A model generated the notes under the pieces. It had not been told where the DNA came from and made no database searches. It saw only the letters and a list, made by a program, of their open reading frames with translations. From assembly GCF_041296385.1 (NCBI RefSeq), contig NW_027183519.1:124001-188000 (forward strand): a DNA stretch of 64,000 nt, read 5' to 3'. Made by a program: the position numbers and the translations under genes. The first letter of the stretch is position 1, and every line of letters begins with the position of its first letter. This DNA comes from Aphelocoma coerulescens. Lineage: Eukaryota > Chordata > Aves > Passeriformes > Corvidae. Below are positions 43,506-56,700 of this stretch, piece after piece.

Positions 43506-43634
43506 AAATCACAGAATGTTCTGAGCTGGAAGGGACCCTCAGGTGAATTTAAGTGAATGGCCCACATGAAGATCAAACCCATAACCTTGATGTGGTTATT
43601 ACCATGCTCCAACCAACTAAGCTAATATCCCAGG
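43506..43634 (-). mobile_element. CR1-type LINE 3' fragment
   Basis: Plus strand AATCACAGAATGTTCTGAGC and GGAAGGGACC, then CCATAACCTTGATGTGG and CCAACTAAGCTAA, match the reverse complement of the 3' end of an avian CR1 subfamily that carries the GTTCTGAGYTGGAAGGGACC start. The right part looks loosely tRNA-like but belongs to the element. Confidence 0.7.
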
Positions 43635-46600
43635 GATCAAAAGGTTTGGAGTCAGTGCTGTATGTAATCAGGGTTCTGTTGGAGTTGGTGTCAGTCAGTG
43701 TACAGTGACTGAGCCCTGTACTCAGTCACCCCTTGCATTCAAAATCCTACTCTCATTGCAAATCCCTCTGTCCTGTGCTTCAGGTTCTTACAAAATAAGT
43801 GATATAAAGCCTAAAGGAGCAAAGGTTATTCATAACATGCACAAAAGAAAGCAAAGTCTCAAAGGAAAGAGATGGATGGAGTAATAGATTCTGCAAAAAA
43901 ATGGAGTAGCACAAAATAAGACTGAGGCAGAACAAACTTCTGACTAATGAATCAAAATCCCTAAATCTCTCATGGTAGAGCTAGCCATGGTGATACTTCA
44001 CACCTTCACCCAATGCTTTCTCAGTCATGTAGGTCCCCCCTCATCTGCAGAAGTCTTTCCATCGCTTACTTCCTACTTTTTAGGTATAAAGCTCTTTTTT
44101 TGTCTTTAAGCTTTTTGGCCATCTGTTTCTCCTACTGACATTTCTGAGGTTGACCAATCGCTGCTTTCTCCTTTTGTCCAAATCCTTGGGAAGTCCTCTG
44201 AAATACAGCACTTGATCTGAACTATCCTCTGCTTGCTGGAGAGGCACAATTTAGACTCTCCAGCCTTCTCTGCAACTCCCAGAACTTTTCATGCAGTCTA
44301 AAACACCTACAGGGCATCTCTGGCAGCCGTTGCAACAAATCAGAGTCGGGCAAGGTCCCTCCCCATGGCCTCATGACACAGAGCTAGGGGTAGAGTGGCA
44401 CAGGAAGGGCCTGCTCCACCACAGGACACATAATTCTGCCCCACTGTTGGGTTTTTTTGTTTGTTTGCTTGTTTTTTAAACTGAATTAAGTTAGAAACTA
44501 ATTAATGGACATTTTTTGATTGATTCTGCCCTCATGCCATTTCAGAAATAAAGTGACTTCATTGACAGTAGCAGAAATGTTTGTGGCTTACAGCAGGGTA
44601 AACGAGAAAAGACACAGGCTCACTTTTTTTTTCCCCAGATGAGCTCTGGTGCTTGTTAATCAGCTACTGGCTCACGGATTATCTGAGCATCTTCCATCCA
44701 GAGGATGCTTGATATTCCTTTATACTGAAGTATGATTTGTGCATGCTATAATTAGAAGGTTTGAGTCATAACCACTTAGAAGACAAGATTCTTGCCCTCT
44801 TCTCATTAATACAATTCATATTTAAACTAGCTGCCATTTTCTCTTGAATTCTTACATCATCATATGTTTCAAAATTAAACATGCTTTCACAGAAATTGAA
44901 GTCCTGCTTTGCCCAGGTTTTTAGACTCACTTACTTCTTAAATTAAAAGCACTCTGGCAGAGGGGTCTCTTTCTTCCAGAAATATCTGTCACTCATACAG
45001 GTATTTCAAATATGTTAGGATGCCTCCCCATTGGAATCAGATTTACTTGCTTCGTTAAAAGCTCAGGCATAAAGGCAAATATTTCTTATAGTACAGACAC
45101 AAGAACTGTCTGACTCATGGGCCTTCTCACAGCTACTGACAACAATTGCCCTGCATAAAACTTCTTTGCCTGTGTTCTTTCCTTGGTCCAGCTGTTTAAA
45201 AAGTGTGTGTTGTGGCTGTCTCTGCACATACCAGCAAAACTACAAGGAGCTGTGAGTAGAAAGACTAAAATTAGAAAGATCTAAAGAGCAGCCTAAACTT
45301 TACAGGCAGGGCTACATCATCCTCTCACTATCAATAGGCAGCTCCTCCCTAAGGTCAAGCATATATACAGTGCAATTCTGCTTTGATATGTATTCAAATT
45401 AAGCTTTATTAGAAGTATACATTGGGGGTTTTTTTCATTTTTGCTTTTTATTCCAAACAGAAGACTTTGAGATTATATAATTTTGTAAAATATATACAGG
45501 ACAAATACGGACCTACAAACTGTTCAAGCTAGCAACTTAGAAAGACCCTGTGTCAGTGTTGTGCATAGATCTTGATCAAAGGTTATGGTGAGTTTAATCT
45601 TGCCTTATTTTATCTGTCTAAAAACTAGGCCAGCTGCACATAGTTGAAAGAGATGTATGTGTCCAGAGGGCTGTTTATCCCATCTGCCTTGAGCTGGAAC
45701 GGGCTGACCTGTGGCAGTCCATGGACTACTGAAGGATCCTATTTCAGGACTTCTAAAATTAGGTTCTGAATATGAAATGAAAGGAAAAGGAAAGACTCCA
45801 TTTTCAGAGACACAGCTGAATTCAAGAGTATTATTTCAAATACCTACAATTAATGTGAAAAGAGTACAGGAAAAGAATGGTTTTCAATTAAGCCTGGACT
45901 TATGTAATGTTTTTAATGGTATTACACTAGGTAAAATGGAGCTTTAATATTCTCATTTTTTATAAGTCTTCTTAGAAAGATGGAATTGCTAATGGCTTTG
46001 AGCTCTAAGGCACAACTGGTGTAGAATTGATGTAAAGTAAAAAAACCTGAAAACTAAACTAGACTCAGTAAATTTTTCATGCATGTTTGTCAGTGAACTG
46101 CAACACCTGATGCAAGATAAGTGCCTCTTCTTGCATCTAACTTGAAAACTCGTCTTGGGTAAAAATGCTCAGGATGCTGAATCGTCTCAGAAGTTTTACA
46201 CTAAAGTACAAATGCAGGACTTATGGCAGCCATTTCATGTTGGCTGTACAGGCAAATTTAGGGTGACTCTCCCTAGGGAGAATAAATGGTCTTCTACAAT
46301 ACGGCATTCTAGAAAATCTACCTGCAAAAATATTTATTTGAGATTCAACATAGCCCACAGAACTGCACATTTTGCTTGTCAGTGACAGTTATATTTCCTG
46401 AGAATATAAGATGAAGGGTTTTAATTGATGACTAAGAGATCAATACCATCAGGCATGAGGTTAAAGTATTGCCTGTCTTGAAAACAGACCTAACTTTTTC
46501 TGTAAGGGTTCTTGTGTATTACACTGAGAAACAGCAAGGGTATTGATCACCTTTTTAGGACTGATGAAAAACATCAAGGAATGAAAATTGTTCAGTTACA

Positions 46601-49600
46601 GAAAGGATAGTAAATAGAAAATTGGGTAAGGCTACTCCATACAGGTGTATGATGCGTGATAGAAGTACTGATACCTGAGTAATGACTTGACAATTTTGTT
46701 TTATGGCCCTTGCCTGGAATAACTATTCTAGAGCAGGTAAAATGTATGAAAGGCCTTTTAATGGAAGCACACCAGTTCAATATTCAATGTAAAGTCTTGC
46801 AGGGATGTGCAGGTGACATAATATTTCCGGCATGGGTATAATCTTGGCACCTAAGCATAAGCTGATCCAATAAAGCGTGATTTATGACCAGACTGAGCTG
46901 TTTTGAGGTGAAAGGGTAGGATATGACTTACTTGGCTTGTAGGGGTATTGCCTGTTCTGCACTGAGTTTGCTGAAAGGCACCTGAGGCTGGAGAAGGGTC
47001 TGTGGTACTTGTCTGCATTAGGGCTTCCAAGGATACCAATTGTGGACAAAAATGAAAATTCAAGTGTTGCTACTAAACAGAGATGAGAAAACGTACCAGG
47101 CAAAGATGGATATTTGGGAGACACTTAACCTGGTCCATTTGAAACCCCTTTAACCTATTGCAATCATGCTGGGGAAAGAGACCGTTTAATACCTAGAGGT
47201 GCTCTGAGATGGCAGTGCAGTGCACGATAGCATGAACCGAGGAAGCAGAAAAACTTGCATTCTCCATACGCTCCACATCTCTTCCAAAAGCTGCTGCTGT
47301 TCAACAGGAATGATGGCCTTAGAGCTGTTATCTGCTTCTTCAACTGAATGTACCTCAAGACAACCCACTGTGGTGCTAGGGCTTGGACATGGAAAATCCT
47401 GTGATGTTCTGAAACAATGTGGTGGGATGACATTGTCTTTGTCACTGCTTTCCACAACCCTCCAAATGCTGAGACTAATTGTTCTGCCCCACTCATCAAA
47501 CCACAGATGTGGTTTTGGAACAATGGGACAAATCAGGAGCTGGTGCAGACCTTGTTTCCTGTTATGTTGAGTACATCTAAGCACAGACCGTGACATTTAA
47601 GAAGGTAAGAAATCTTTGGGGCTTACCTCATTATGGACCCAACCAAGGGAAATGTACCCCTGTGAGGGGGTATAGTTCCATAGTGGGCCATGAGGTTTCT
47701 CAACATGCATTGGGACTTTGACCTCTTTTTCTTTATATCTAGGATCCAGATGTCTTTAGGAGCAGAAGAATCTGACCCCCTAGATGAGACACTCTGTCAA
47801 TGGAAATTCCCTTCCCTCTTCCAATTACTTGCAAGATAAGCAGTGTAGGTCAGTGAAGAGCAGTCTGCTGGCATGCCGCATGCTTAGGAACAGTAAGAGT
47901 GGGTGGTCCTGCTAATGTAGGATATGATACTGATTTTTTCTGTTTCCTATTCTGAGATGTAGTTTCAGGGTCTTATGTTTTTCCCCCTGCAGGTAGAACA
48001 CCTAGATGCCGCTTTGTAGGAAAGGTTCGCCTTGCAACAGAGAAAGATGTCAAGTACCTCCCTCCCTTTCCTTTTCTTTCTCACTTTCTGATACTCTATT
48101 TTTTTAACCTTGTATTGTATAATAGCCTGAAGTTGTGTTTCTTTCTTCACAGAAACTGTGGAATAAACTTTCTTAGCTCCTTACAGCTTGTGGTTGGACT
48201 CTGTTTGTGTTTACTCTCACCACCAAGTTCTGACTGCACACACTTCCAGCTGAAACTTTTGGACAAAACCATAGTCAAAAACATAGTCAAACTGTAGTCA
48301 AAACAGCATATGCTTCCTGCTGTATTTCTAATTTGACTTGTGAGCTGTGCATATTTTCAAGGGTTTTTAAAGCAGTCTTAGATTCAGACTGCTGAGGGTC
48401 AGGTGATGTTTTCCCCTGTGAAGCATTTGCTGACTTTACAGCCTGCAGTTTTCTGAGATGCTCCTCATGAGGGAGCCACCTCCCACTCTTTGCTGCCCAT
48501 TCGGCAGCAATTGCCTTCCTGTCCTTCACCTGAACTTTTCCACACACCCTCTCTCTGCCATGGGGAATTTTTCAGATCCTTCTGTCGTGCTAGCCGTAGC
48601 GAGGAGCAGTTTGCAGGGAAATGGTGAAGTGTGTGGCAGGGGAGCTGCAGTACATTGCAGGTGCTGGACCCACTGGCCCACATCAAACCTAGCTACTGGT
48701 TCCCAGTTAATGCTGTTCTCCAGCATCTGTAATACACCCCTCTTTCTTTTATTTCAGCATGGTAAAAACAGACATTTTTTTCCCTGTGTCTGCAGAGGTA
48801 GTTTTATACTTTTATAAAAGATAGGCTTCTGCAATCAGATTTTATGGAAAGCTTGCTTTAATTCTTTGCTCCAAACCTGAGTGCCACTTACCAGCAATTT
48901 CTCAGCAGCAGATATTACAGTGAAATAACAGCACAATTAATTTCTTTCTTACAGACAATGTAATTTGAGATGCGGTACAACCTATTTTTTATGTGAAAGA
49001 CTGTTTTTACATCCTTTTTCTTCCAGCTTTCCCAATAATGTCAGAGGGCTTTACCCAGGTCAAAGGCTTTCTGTACTCATAGTACTCAGTCTGTACTCTC
49101 TTTTATGTCATGATGTTCTGCAGTGTGTGTGTATTCTGAATACTATATTCAGATTCTGAATCAAATGTGGAGGGGCAGGGGAAGAGGGCCAGTTGTAGTG
49201 AGATTAATCCAATATCCTTCCACAATGGTGAGACAAAGAAATGTTTGTTTCAGAGCTTCAAAACTGACCTTATTGTAATCTGTAATTTCAGTTGATTGTA
49301 CCCATTACTTATTCAGGTACATGGGCATCAGGATGCAACATTAATAGTTAGAAATGGATATATTTGTGAGGGAAAAATCAAAACAAATACTGCACAAGTG
49401 AAATTTTAATTAGGAATAAAACCCTGCATTTTCACTGCAGCACTATTTCTTTCCTGGCTATCTTTCAGCTTGGAACAGCCCTCAGTATCCATGTACTCAG
49501 TCTACCTTCCATGAACTCAAAACAAGTACGTTGAAGGATGAGGATTTATGAGTACAAAAGTTGTTTTTTTTTTCTTTTATGTCTTCCTTATCTTTATCCT

Positions 49601-50888
49601 TTTGAACCACGGCCTTGTTTTAGAGGAGAATGTGTGCAGGGTGTATCGGATCAGGCCCAGTGCTTACGCTGCCAATTTCTTTGGGTGGATCAGTGACCAA
49701 GGCTCTAGCAGAAGTGTTCAAAGGGTAGCCACATGGAGGCTGTGTGTATGAAAGACCTGTGCTGTATTGTAGTGGTTGCTGCAGCACTGACTCCTTTAGT
49801 ACTGAGGCTAAGAAACCATCATCTGAGCCAGCTGTACCTGCTCGGACCTTGGATCTATGTAGCCTCAAATCCTGTCACTGAGGGTGGATCACATGAGGTG
49901 TGAAAGGAAGCGTGACAAACAGGAAAGGACTCCAATAGCCTGTCCTCCACCATAGTCTTTCAGCAGTCCGTGGCTTGGAGACATCCTGAATCAGACTTTG
50001 TATCCTTGGTGTTTCACAGATTTCAGTGGCTATTAATTCCACAAATTTGTCTGGTTTGCTGTGATATCTGCAGCCTCCTGCAGCAATGAACCTGATAGTT
50101 TGACTAGAGATCTGTCTGTTATATGACAGTAATAGTTAGAGACCTCATGATGCCTATGTCTTTGTTTTTGCAATCCAATTTCAGACAAAAATCAACAAAC
50201 AGATGCAACACTGGAGTATGAGAGGGAGAATAAAAGGTGTAATGTGAGGCTTTGCATGTCAGCTAAAACTTCCACATCAGTATCTGACTTCATTTTCCAA
50301 ATATTCTGCCTAAGGCCTCTTTCTCAAACTGTGCATCATTTCTTTCAGTTTTTGTAGAAGTGCGTGTTATATGTGAGGTTGGCTTCTCACTGCCCTCTGC
50401 CAACCTATCTGAGCCCACAACTCCTCCTCCATCAGGAGAGGTGTCACAAGGCAGGACCACAGGTAAAGGGGGTCACGTAGCACTTGCAGCTGTGCAGTTG
50501 GTAGCACTTTAAATGCACCAAATACTTTCTTCCAGTTCCCTTCATCTCCCATTTTTCTGAGGCTGCACACTTACTTTTCAAGGTGGACAAATGTACAGTG
50601 AATTTTCAACCCATTATCAGAAAGTTATTGCCATACTATCCATCAAATTGGATCAGAATATCAGAACAGCAACCAATACCTTTATTCAAGATGCTGAATA
50701 CCTATATAGTGAGCAGCTGACAGTTCAGGTTTCTCCTGATACCTTCCATCTCCTGCTGCACAAAACTAGAGTTTGTGTATCATCTTTCTCTAAATGCATA
50801 ATTCAGAATAAATAAAATCCCAGTTTTTCACTGACGATGTTGTGCAGCAATTTTGCTCTTGTTGGTATATTTTGTGGAACTGCACCCT
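43635..50888. other. EMCN intron, no further gene recognised
   Basis: Intronic DNA. Two overlapping minus-strand open frames at 47164-47596 (119 and 136 codons) were not recognised. A strong acceptor (TTTCTTTCTTCACAG) at 48138-48152 is followed by a few in-phase codons and a stop, a possible alternative EMCN end. Confidence 0.45.
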
Positions 50889-51148
50889 TTCTCTTTCAAT
50901 GATGGCCTCAAGTTGCACCAAGGTAGTTTAGATTAGATATTAGGGAAAAATTCTTCACAAAAAGGGATGTTGTTGAAACAGGCTGTCTAGGGCAGTGACA
51001 GAGTCATCATTCCTGGAAGTGTTCAAAAATGTGTAGATGTGGCACTTGAGGACATGGTTTAGTGGTGAACATGGTGATGTTGCTGGGTTGATGGTTGGAC
51101 TTGATCTTAAAGGTCTTTTCCAAACTTAACAATTCTATGATTCTGTGA
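50889..51148 (+). mobile_element. CR1 LINE 3' end with intact tail
   Basis: It begins near CAATGATGGCCTCAAGTTGC, contains TTAGGGAAAAATTCTTCAC and GTTGGACTTGATCTTAAAGG, and ends ATTCTATGATTCTGTG, the octamer-type tail diagnostic of CR1. It is plus orientation and 5'-truncated like most CR1 copies. Confidence 0.88.
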
Positions 51149-53693
51149 CAGCCTTCAAAGGATCCAGGTAATCTATCTGGACTGGTTGAGCACCTCCAGT
51201 GCACCCTCTATTTTCTCAGTCACCAAAAACTTCAGTATGAAATAATTTCTTCAATCTATTAAAATGCCATCTGTTCTAACAAGCTACTGAACACAAGTAT
51301 TTAGTTTTCATTTCCTTTCTGGGAAGCAAGGTTTAACCCATTTGTTTTGGTGGGTGATGGTTTGGGGGCAAGTTTGGGTTTTTTTCAGTCTTGGAACCTG
51401 TTTGTGTCAGTTAAGGCTGTTTTGAGATCAATATAAATGTCTTCTTACTTGCACCTAGTCTGAATGTTCTTCTTGGTTTGCTCTTTGAGTTGCATCTGGA
51501 TATTTAGCAGAACATCAAACTGCTGAACCATTGAACTCCCAAACTGATCTGGACACGTCTCTGTGCAGTCTCCGGGCATACTGCAGCCCTGTATCTAAAT
51601 CCATCCATTACCCTTTTATCTCTTGAACAGAGAGCATCTGTGACCACTTCTTCTCCAGTGTATAATCATTGTCTCATCGTCACTGAATTGTTGGCTGGCA
51701 CTAATGATCACAGACCTTAGGACAAAAATATCTTCAGGCATATTTGCAACCATGGAGCAGCCATAACTTGGTTTCGTTTCACAAGTCTTGCAGGCTCCTG
51801 CCCTCTTGGAAGTGCAAAGCAACATAGAGCATCCCTGCCTGCATCCATTCCTCACCAGACATTGATATTATAGGGGGACACTGTTCACTGTTCCAGGGAT
51901 AAAGTGTGTAGCACCAGGAAATCTGGATAGGGCGTGAGTGTCTGTGTGCTGCAGTCTCAGGGTGTGCAGAAAGGCAGAGTCACCCTCCCTGGCCTGGCTA
52001 CCGCTGTGGGCAGGTACCACTCAAACACTCTGCCTTCTGCAGCCAACGCTGCTTGCCCATTTCATACTCTGATCCAAGGTCTAGTGGCATAAATGGGATG
52101 TAATCAGGGAGCTACGTTGACTCTGGAGCCTGCCCTTAGACATGTTATTCTCCTGGGGTGCTTCCATGTGAATCTGTCTGCAGAAAAAACAGCTGAGAGT
52201 GGAATTGATAGAAAAGTACTGATATTTATTACCACTATTGAGTATCTTCTGCATGGTAATATATTTCACAATTAATTTCTCCATCGCCTTCTTTTTTAAA
52301 TAGTTTTGCCAACTTCTCTCTTTCATTCTCTATTTAATCTTCTATTTCTACATATTAAGCAAGGAAAGTAGAGACATGCAGAAGGGGAAAAGAACTGAAA
52401 AAGAAATGAGCGTTCTTGAAAATATCATTCCTTTGTTAGTATAAAACTGTGCAATATTTGAACTGGTTCGCTTTATTTTAGCTTTTCAAAACAAGATTTT
52501 TATCTAACAAAAAATATGCCTTGTTAAGATGTTTCAGTTTTTTTCCTAGAAGAAACCTGTGATTCCCTTTTCTCTACCTGAAATGTGACATGATCAGAAC
52601 TTCTGAAGCTCTATCTTAGCAACACTTCAAAATTACTTTAAAATATTTTTTTCCAAAATTGAACCCTTGGGAAGTGAACACAATTCCAGCACATTATTGT
52701 TGAACAGTTTTTAGCAGATACCAAGTCTTGTACTCATCTCCAAAAAGCTGGACTAAATTAAAGAGCCTTTTTTGCTGTGAAGAAAAGCTGTTGGAAAACT
52801 ATTGATAAGTCTTTTCCATTCTCTTCAGGAGTGCAACTATTTAATTTGGCTGCTAATCATTTAAATGCCTAATCAGTGAATTTTTCTATAATCCTAACTT
52901 GTATTACAATTTGCAACCCCAGGCCCTTGATCATTTGTAGCTTTTTAACACATATTCACTTCTCCTGGAATGTAATACATCACTTCCTTGCCTCTCATGT
53001 GTGCATGAGGAATTAAATTGTCTCCTGCAGGTGAGCAGGGAGGCAGAAGGCAGTTTCCTGGAGGCATTTGGGTTTTCCCACCCTCATGCCTATCTCCATG
53101 TGGCTCTGGACAGTCTGTGAATGCCACTCCCTGTTCATCTCCATGTACAAATCTCTGACACAAAGTAATTCCACTGCCATTCCTGAGTCATGCCCTTGGA
53201 AACGGGACATCTGTAAACACGTCCTCATCTGGATTCTTATTTGCCTGCCTGTAACTGCTGGTAGTGCCTCTGCTTCTCCAGGGAAGGAGGATTGAGAACT
53301 GTGTGAAGTTCTTAAATATTCATCCTTCTGCTTTGGAGGAACTGAGCTGATGTCAGTGTTACTGGCAAAAATTAATTTTATAGTTCTATCTTCTTATTTT
53401 TATAGTTCAATGTTCTAATCATAGCTATAAATTAATTAAAGTCTTATTCCTCTTCAACCTTGGAAAATACATTGTGGTAGTAACCCACCATTTTTGAGCA
53501 AATCACAGGGGAGATAATCGATAAACTAGGAAGAGTACTAAAAATCTATCGTGTGAACAATTTTTGGCATTAAGTAAATCTGACAAGGAGACTGGCTGGT
53601 TTGTACAGTGGTCAGTGATGTGTTCCTGCTAGACTCATTGGTCCTTTTGTCTTTCCATGTTTATCTGATGCAAATATATTTTCTGTTTCTTAG
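51149..53693. other. EMCN intron, nothing recognised
   Basis: AT-rich intron. No exon or complete repeat was seen. Confidence 0.45.
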
Positions 53694-53752
53694 GAGAGCA
53701 CTCATCTCATGGGAAGAATAAAACTCGGCAACTCTTCACATCTCAGCAATAA
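53694..53752 (+). CDS. EMCN: Endomucin, last coding exon
   Basis: The acceptor TTCTGTTTCTTAG is followed by codons completing Gly, then EHSSHGKNKTRQLFTSQQ and TAA. Mammalian endomucin ends GEHSAQGKTKN, so the bird tail is several residues longer (TRQLFTSQQ region). Only three bases after the stop lies a consensus donor GTAAGT (53756-53761). The 3' UTR may therefore be spliced, or the donor may be unused. The preceding intron is 10.5 kb. Confidence 0.9.
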
Positions 53753-53756
53753 ATAT

Positions 53757-56700
53757 GTAAGTTCATAGCCTTTGTTTTCCATCCCATAACATTAGTGATT
53801 GTCAGTCCCTTTAATACTTTTTAGTCTCAGTATTGTGCCACATAACTAAAAAAAAGGGTTAAAAATGCAAACCAAAAAGAGCAATGACTTAAGTTGGCAG
53901 CAGCCTCAAGGAAAAATGTCTTAAAGAAAGCTCAGCTTGAGCACACCATCGTGACCAGATTCACAGGCAAACTGAAGAAGCTTCCAGCTCCAGAGACAGA
54001 CCTATATAGGCAAGAGCATGTGACTTTAACTGTTCAGCATTTCCTGGATGTAAATCCCTGAGTGAATTTTCTTTCTGTTTGTGTGAGAAAGAATAGATTT
54101 TTAAAGGCAGATACCTATTAAAAAAAAATATTTGGTACCCAGAAATTTTTTGCTCCTTTTTTTTTCCATGAAAAATCTGAATCTTTTTCACTTCATGAAA
54201 AAAGCCAGCACTTTGATTGAGGTAGTTTATTACCTCTTGAAATCCTTGGTGGTTAACATACACAGCAAGTGCTGGATGCTATTTTTATGTGTGAGAGGGC
54301 AGAGAGCATCAGAGCACCTCTGAAACCCAGGTTTTGATGTGGGCACTGCATTGTCCTTCATGTATGAAGCTTTCTCAGGCACCACAATATCCACTTCCCA
54401 TGGAGCTGCTTCTGTCGCTTGTGGAGAGCTGTGGTCCTTTGCTGAGGGAGAAGGAAGCAGCTGTGGGAAGGGTCCTATGTGACCAGGGTAGAGCAGGAGG
54501 TAAGGGAGAAGGATGCTCTGAGGAGCTGGGTGTCCCAGCATGTGTGGGATGGACCCAACAGAGGCTCTGGCAAAGCCCAGCCTCCCACCAGCACTGTAGG
54601 ATGAAGCCCCTCTAGAATGGGTCCCATCACCCTCCACTGAGAAATACCTGGCTGACCAGAGATGTGAGGAACATCTTTGATGGTTTTGACCTATTCTCAT
54701 TTCCTCTAGCATGCAGAGACCGAGCTTTCCTGATGCCAATAAAAAGGACAAAATTACCTCCTTTGTTCCTTGAATTAGAGCAGCAGAACGCAGTTTTGCC
54801 TACATTATTGAAAACCCAGAGGTGGTTCAGTATGTGTGGATGCAAGACAATGGCCTGGACAATGAATTTAATCCTTATTGTCTAACCCATATTGGATTTA
54901 TTCTGTGTCTTCCATTTTAGCTTGCTCTTATGTTCCTGAACAACCTTACCTGGAATAATAATCCTGAGATACTCTTGTCATTTCAGATGTGAAGCAGCCT
55001 GTTTTATCACGATATCCAGGAACATCCCACCAAAGTTGCATTTCAATGGGAAATGTGGAGCAGCTGAAGCTTTTTACCATCAGGGCACTTGTGTTAATGG
55101 CCAGGTTTTGACTTCTAAATCTCAAGCATCTCCTTTCCCTTCTGGAAAGACATGTAATTTTTTGATGGCTTAATTACTGGTATATCATATATATTTATTA
55201 TTTTCACATATAGTAAAAGCAGGGAAACAGGTTGAAGAGAATGTAAAAAGAAGAAGGGTGAAGATAATGTAAAAATTAGGTGATGTTTGCATAGTAGCTA
55301 CTAAAAATGTTTTCTGCACACAGAGGAAGGAATATGTCAGTATACTTTGTTGAACTTATGGTAGCTAGGGATCTTTTAATTGTATGTAGCAGAATACAAA
55401 CAGGGCCTGACCCTTGAAACAGGACTGGGCAAACAGCCACTATGAAAATTAATTCAGTGTTTTCCATGAGACTCCTCACTGTAGCACATGCTTTGCTTGT
55501 CACAAATGTTTACAGGGTGGGATGCCCGGCTGAGATGCTGAAGTGTGTGCTTGTTTTCTGTGAAGGGAGGAATATACCTTGCACTGAGGCTCTTTTAAAT
55601 TCTGTAAATTACTGAATATAATCCTTGTAATGTAGCAGGCAATAGTTGGTTTTCACCTGTTCCTTGGCTAATTGCATTATGTGTGCTACAAATATGACTC
55701 CCATATAGCCTGGGGCACACAGTGGGAATCAGCAAGGGAAGCAATTTCACAGATGAACCTTCGTCCCTGTGTTCTGAGTAATGCATTGGATTCCTGTGGG
55801 TTATTGAATAACTCTGGAAGTTTAGAGAGTGTTTCAAGTGCTAATTACAGTAGCTCTTAATTTGTACAGAGCTGGCAGTTCCAAAATATCAAGTAGTGCT
55901 TCTATCTGCATGTACCCTACCTTTCTAGAACTATAAATGTTTGAAAGTTATATTACTGTGAGCATCTGCTCAGTCTCAATCCACTGACTGGTAGCATTCC
56001 AAGAATTACTTTTTTTTAAATTGAAAATTGAAAGAAGACAACTGTTGGTCTAAGTGTAGGACCACGATCCAGGATGATCATCTAAGTTTTGTTACCTATT
56101 GATGCAACACTTTTGAGGAACTTCTCTCTCCAATTTCCTTCTCTGAAATATTAAAACTTGCCCAGCATTATGGTAAGAGACTGAGCAGATTTATTAGTTC
56201 ATGTCTATAGACAAATCTGAAAAGTGTTTTTTTCCCTGTGCTTGGCCATTGCTCTTACTTCCACTTTGTTGGATCTGACAATCTTCTGTCTTAGTGGCAC
56301 CATGGAAGACTTTTGATGAAGCTTGATCAAAGATGGGGAACAAACAAGTGTCCATGCTTCAGCTGAACTTACGTGGTTCATTCAGGTATTCCTGGATCAC
56401 TTGTGTTCTTCAGGAGCAGAGGAGTCTTGGATGCCTACTTTGGAAAGGTCAGGCCATCTGAAATATGCTAGTTGGCATCTACAACTATTCTGGTTCCTGA
56501 TTGATGAAGTTTCCTTCAAAAAAAAAGCAGTCACTGTGGATTTTCATGTTGATTAAAAACCCAAGATATTTTGTGGTATGTTGTACAGTGAAAGGACAGT
56601 AGAAAAAAGCAGAGAAAGATTGTGAAATACCTGTTTGTGTTTTTGTGCAAAATACTTTCAGAAAATACCATGTTGCGTCAAGAAAAAAAAAATGTACTGC

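Noticed and set aside
43570..43634. tRNA-like segment (CCAACTAAGCTAA with preceding GATCAAACCC)
   Set aside because: It is part of the CR1-type element. No cloverleaf or complete tRNA length could be formed.
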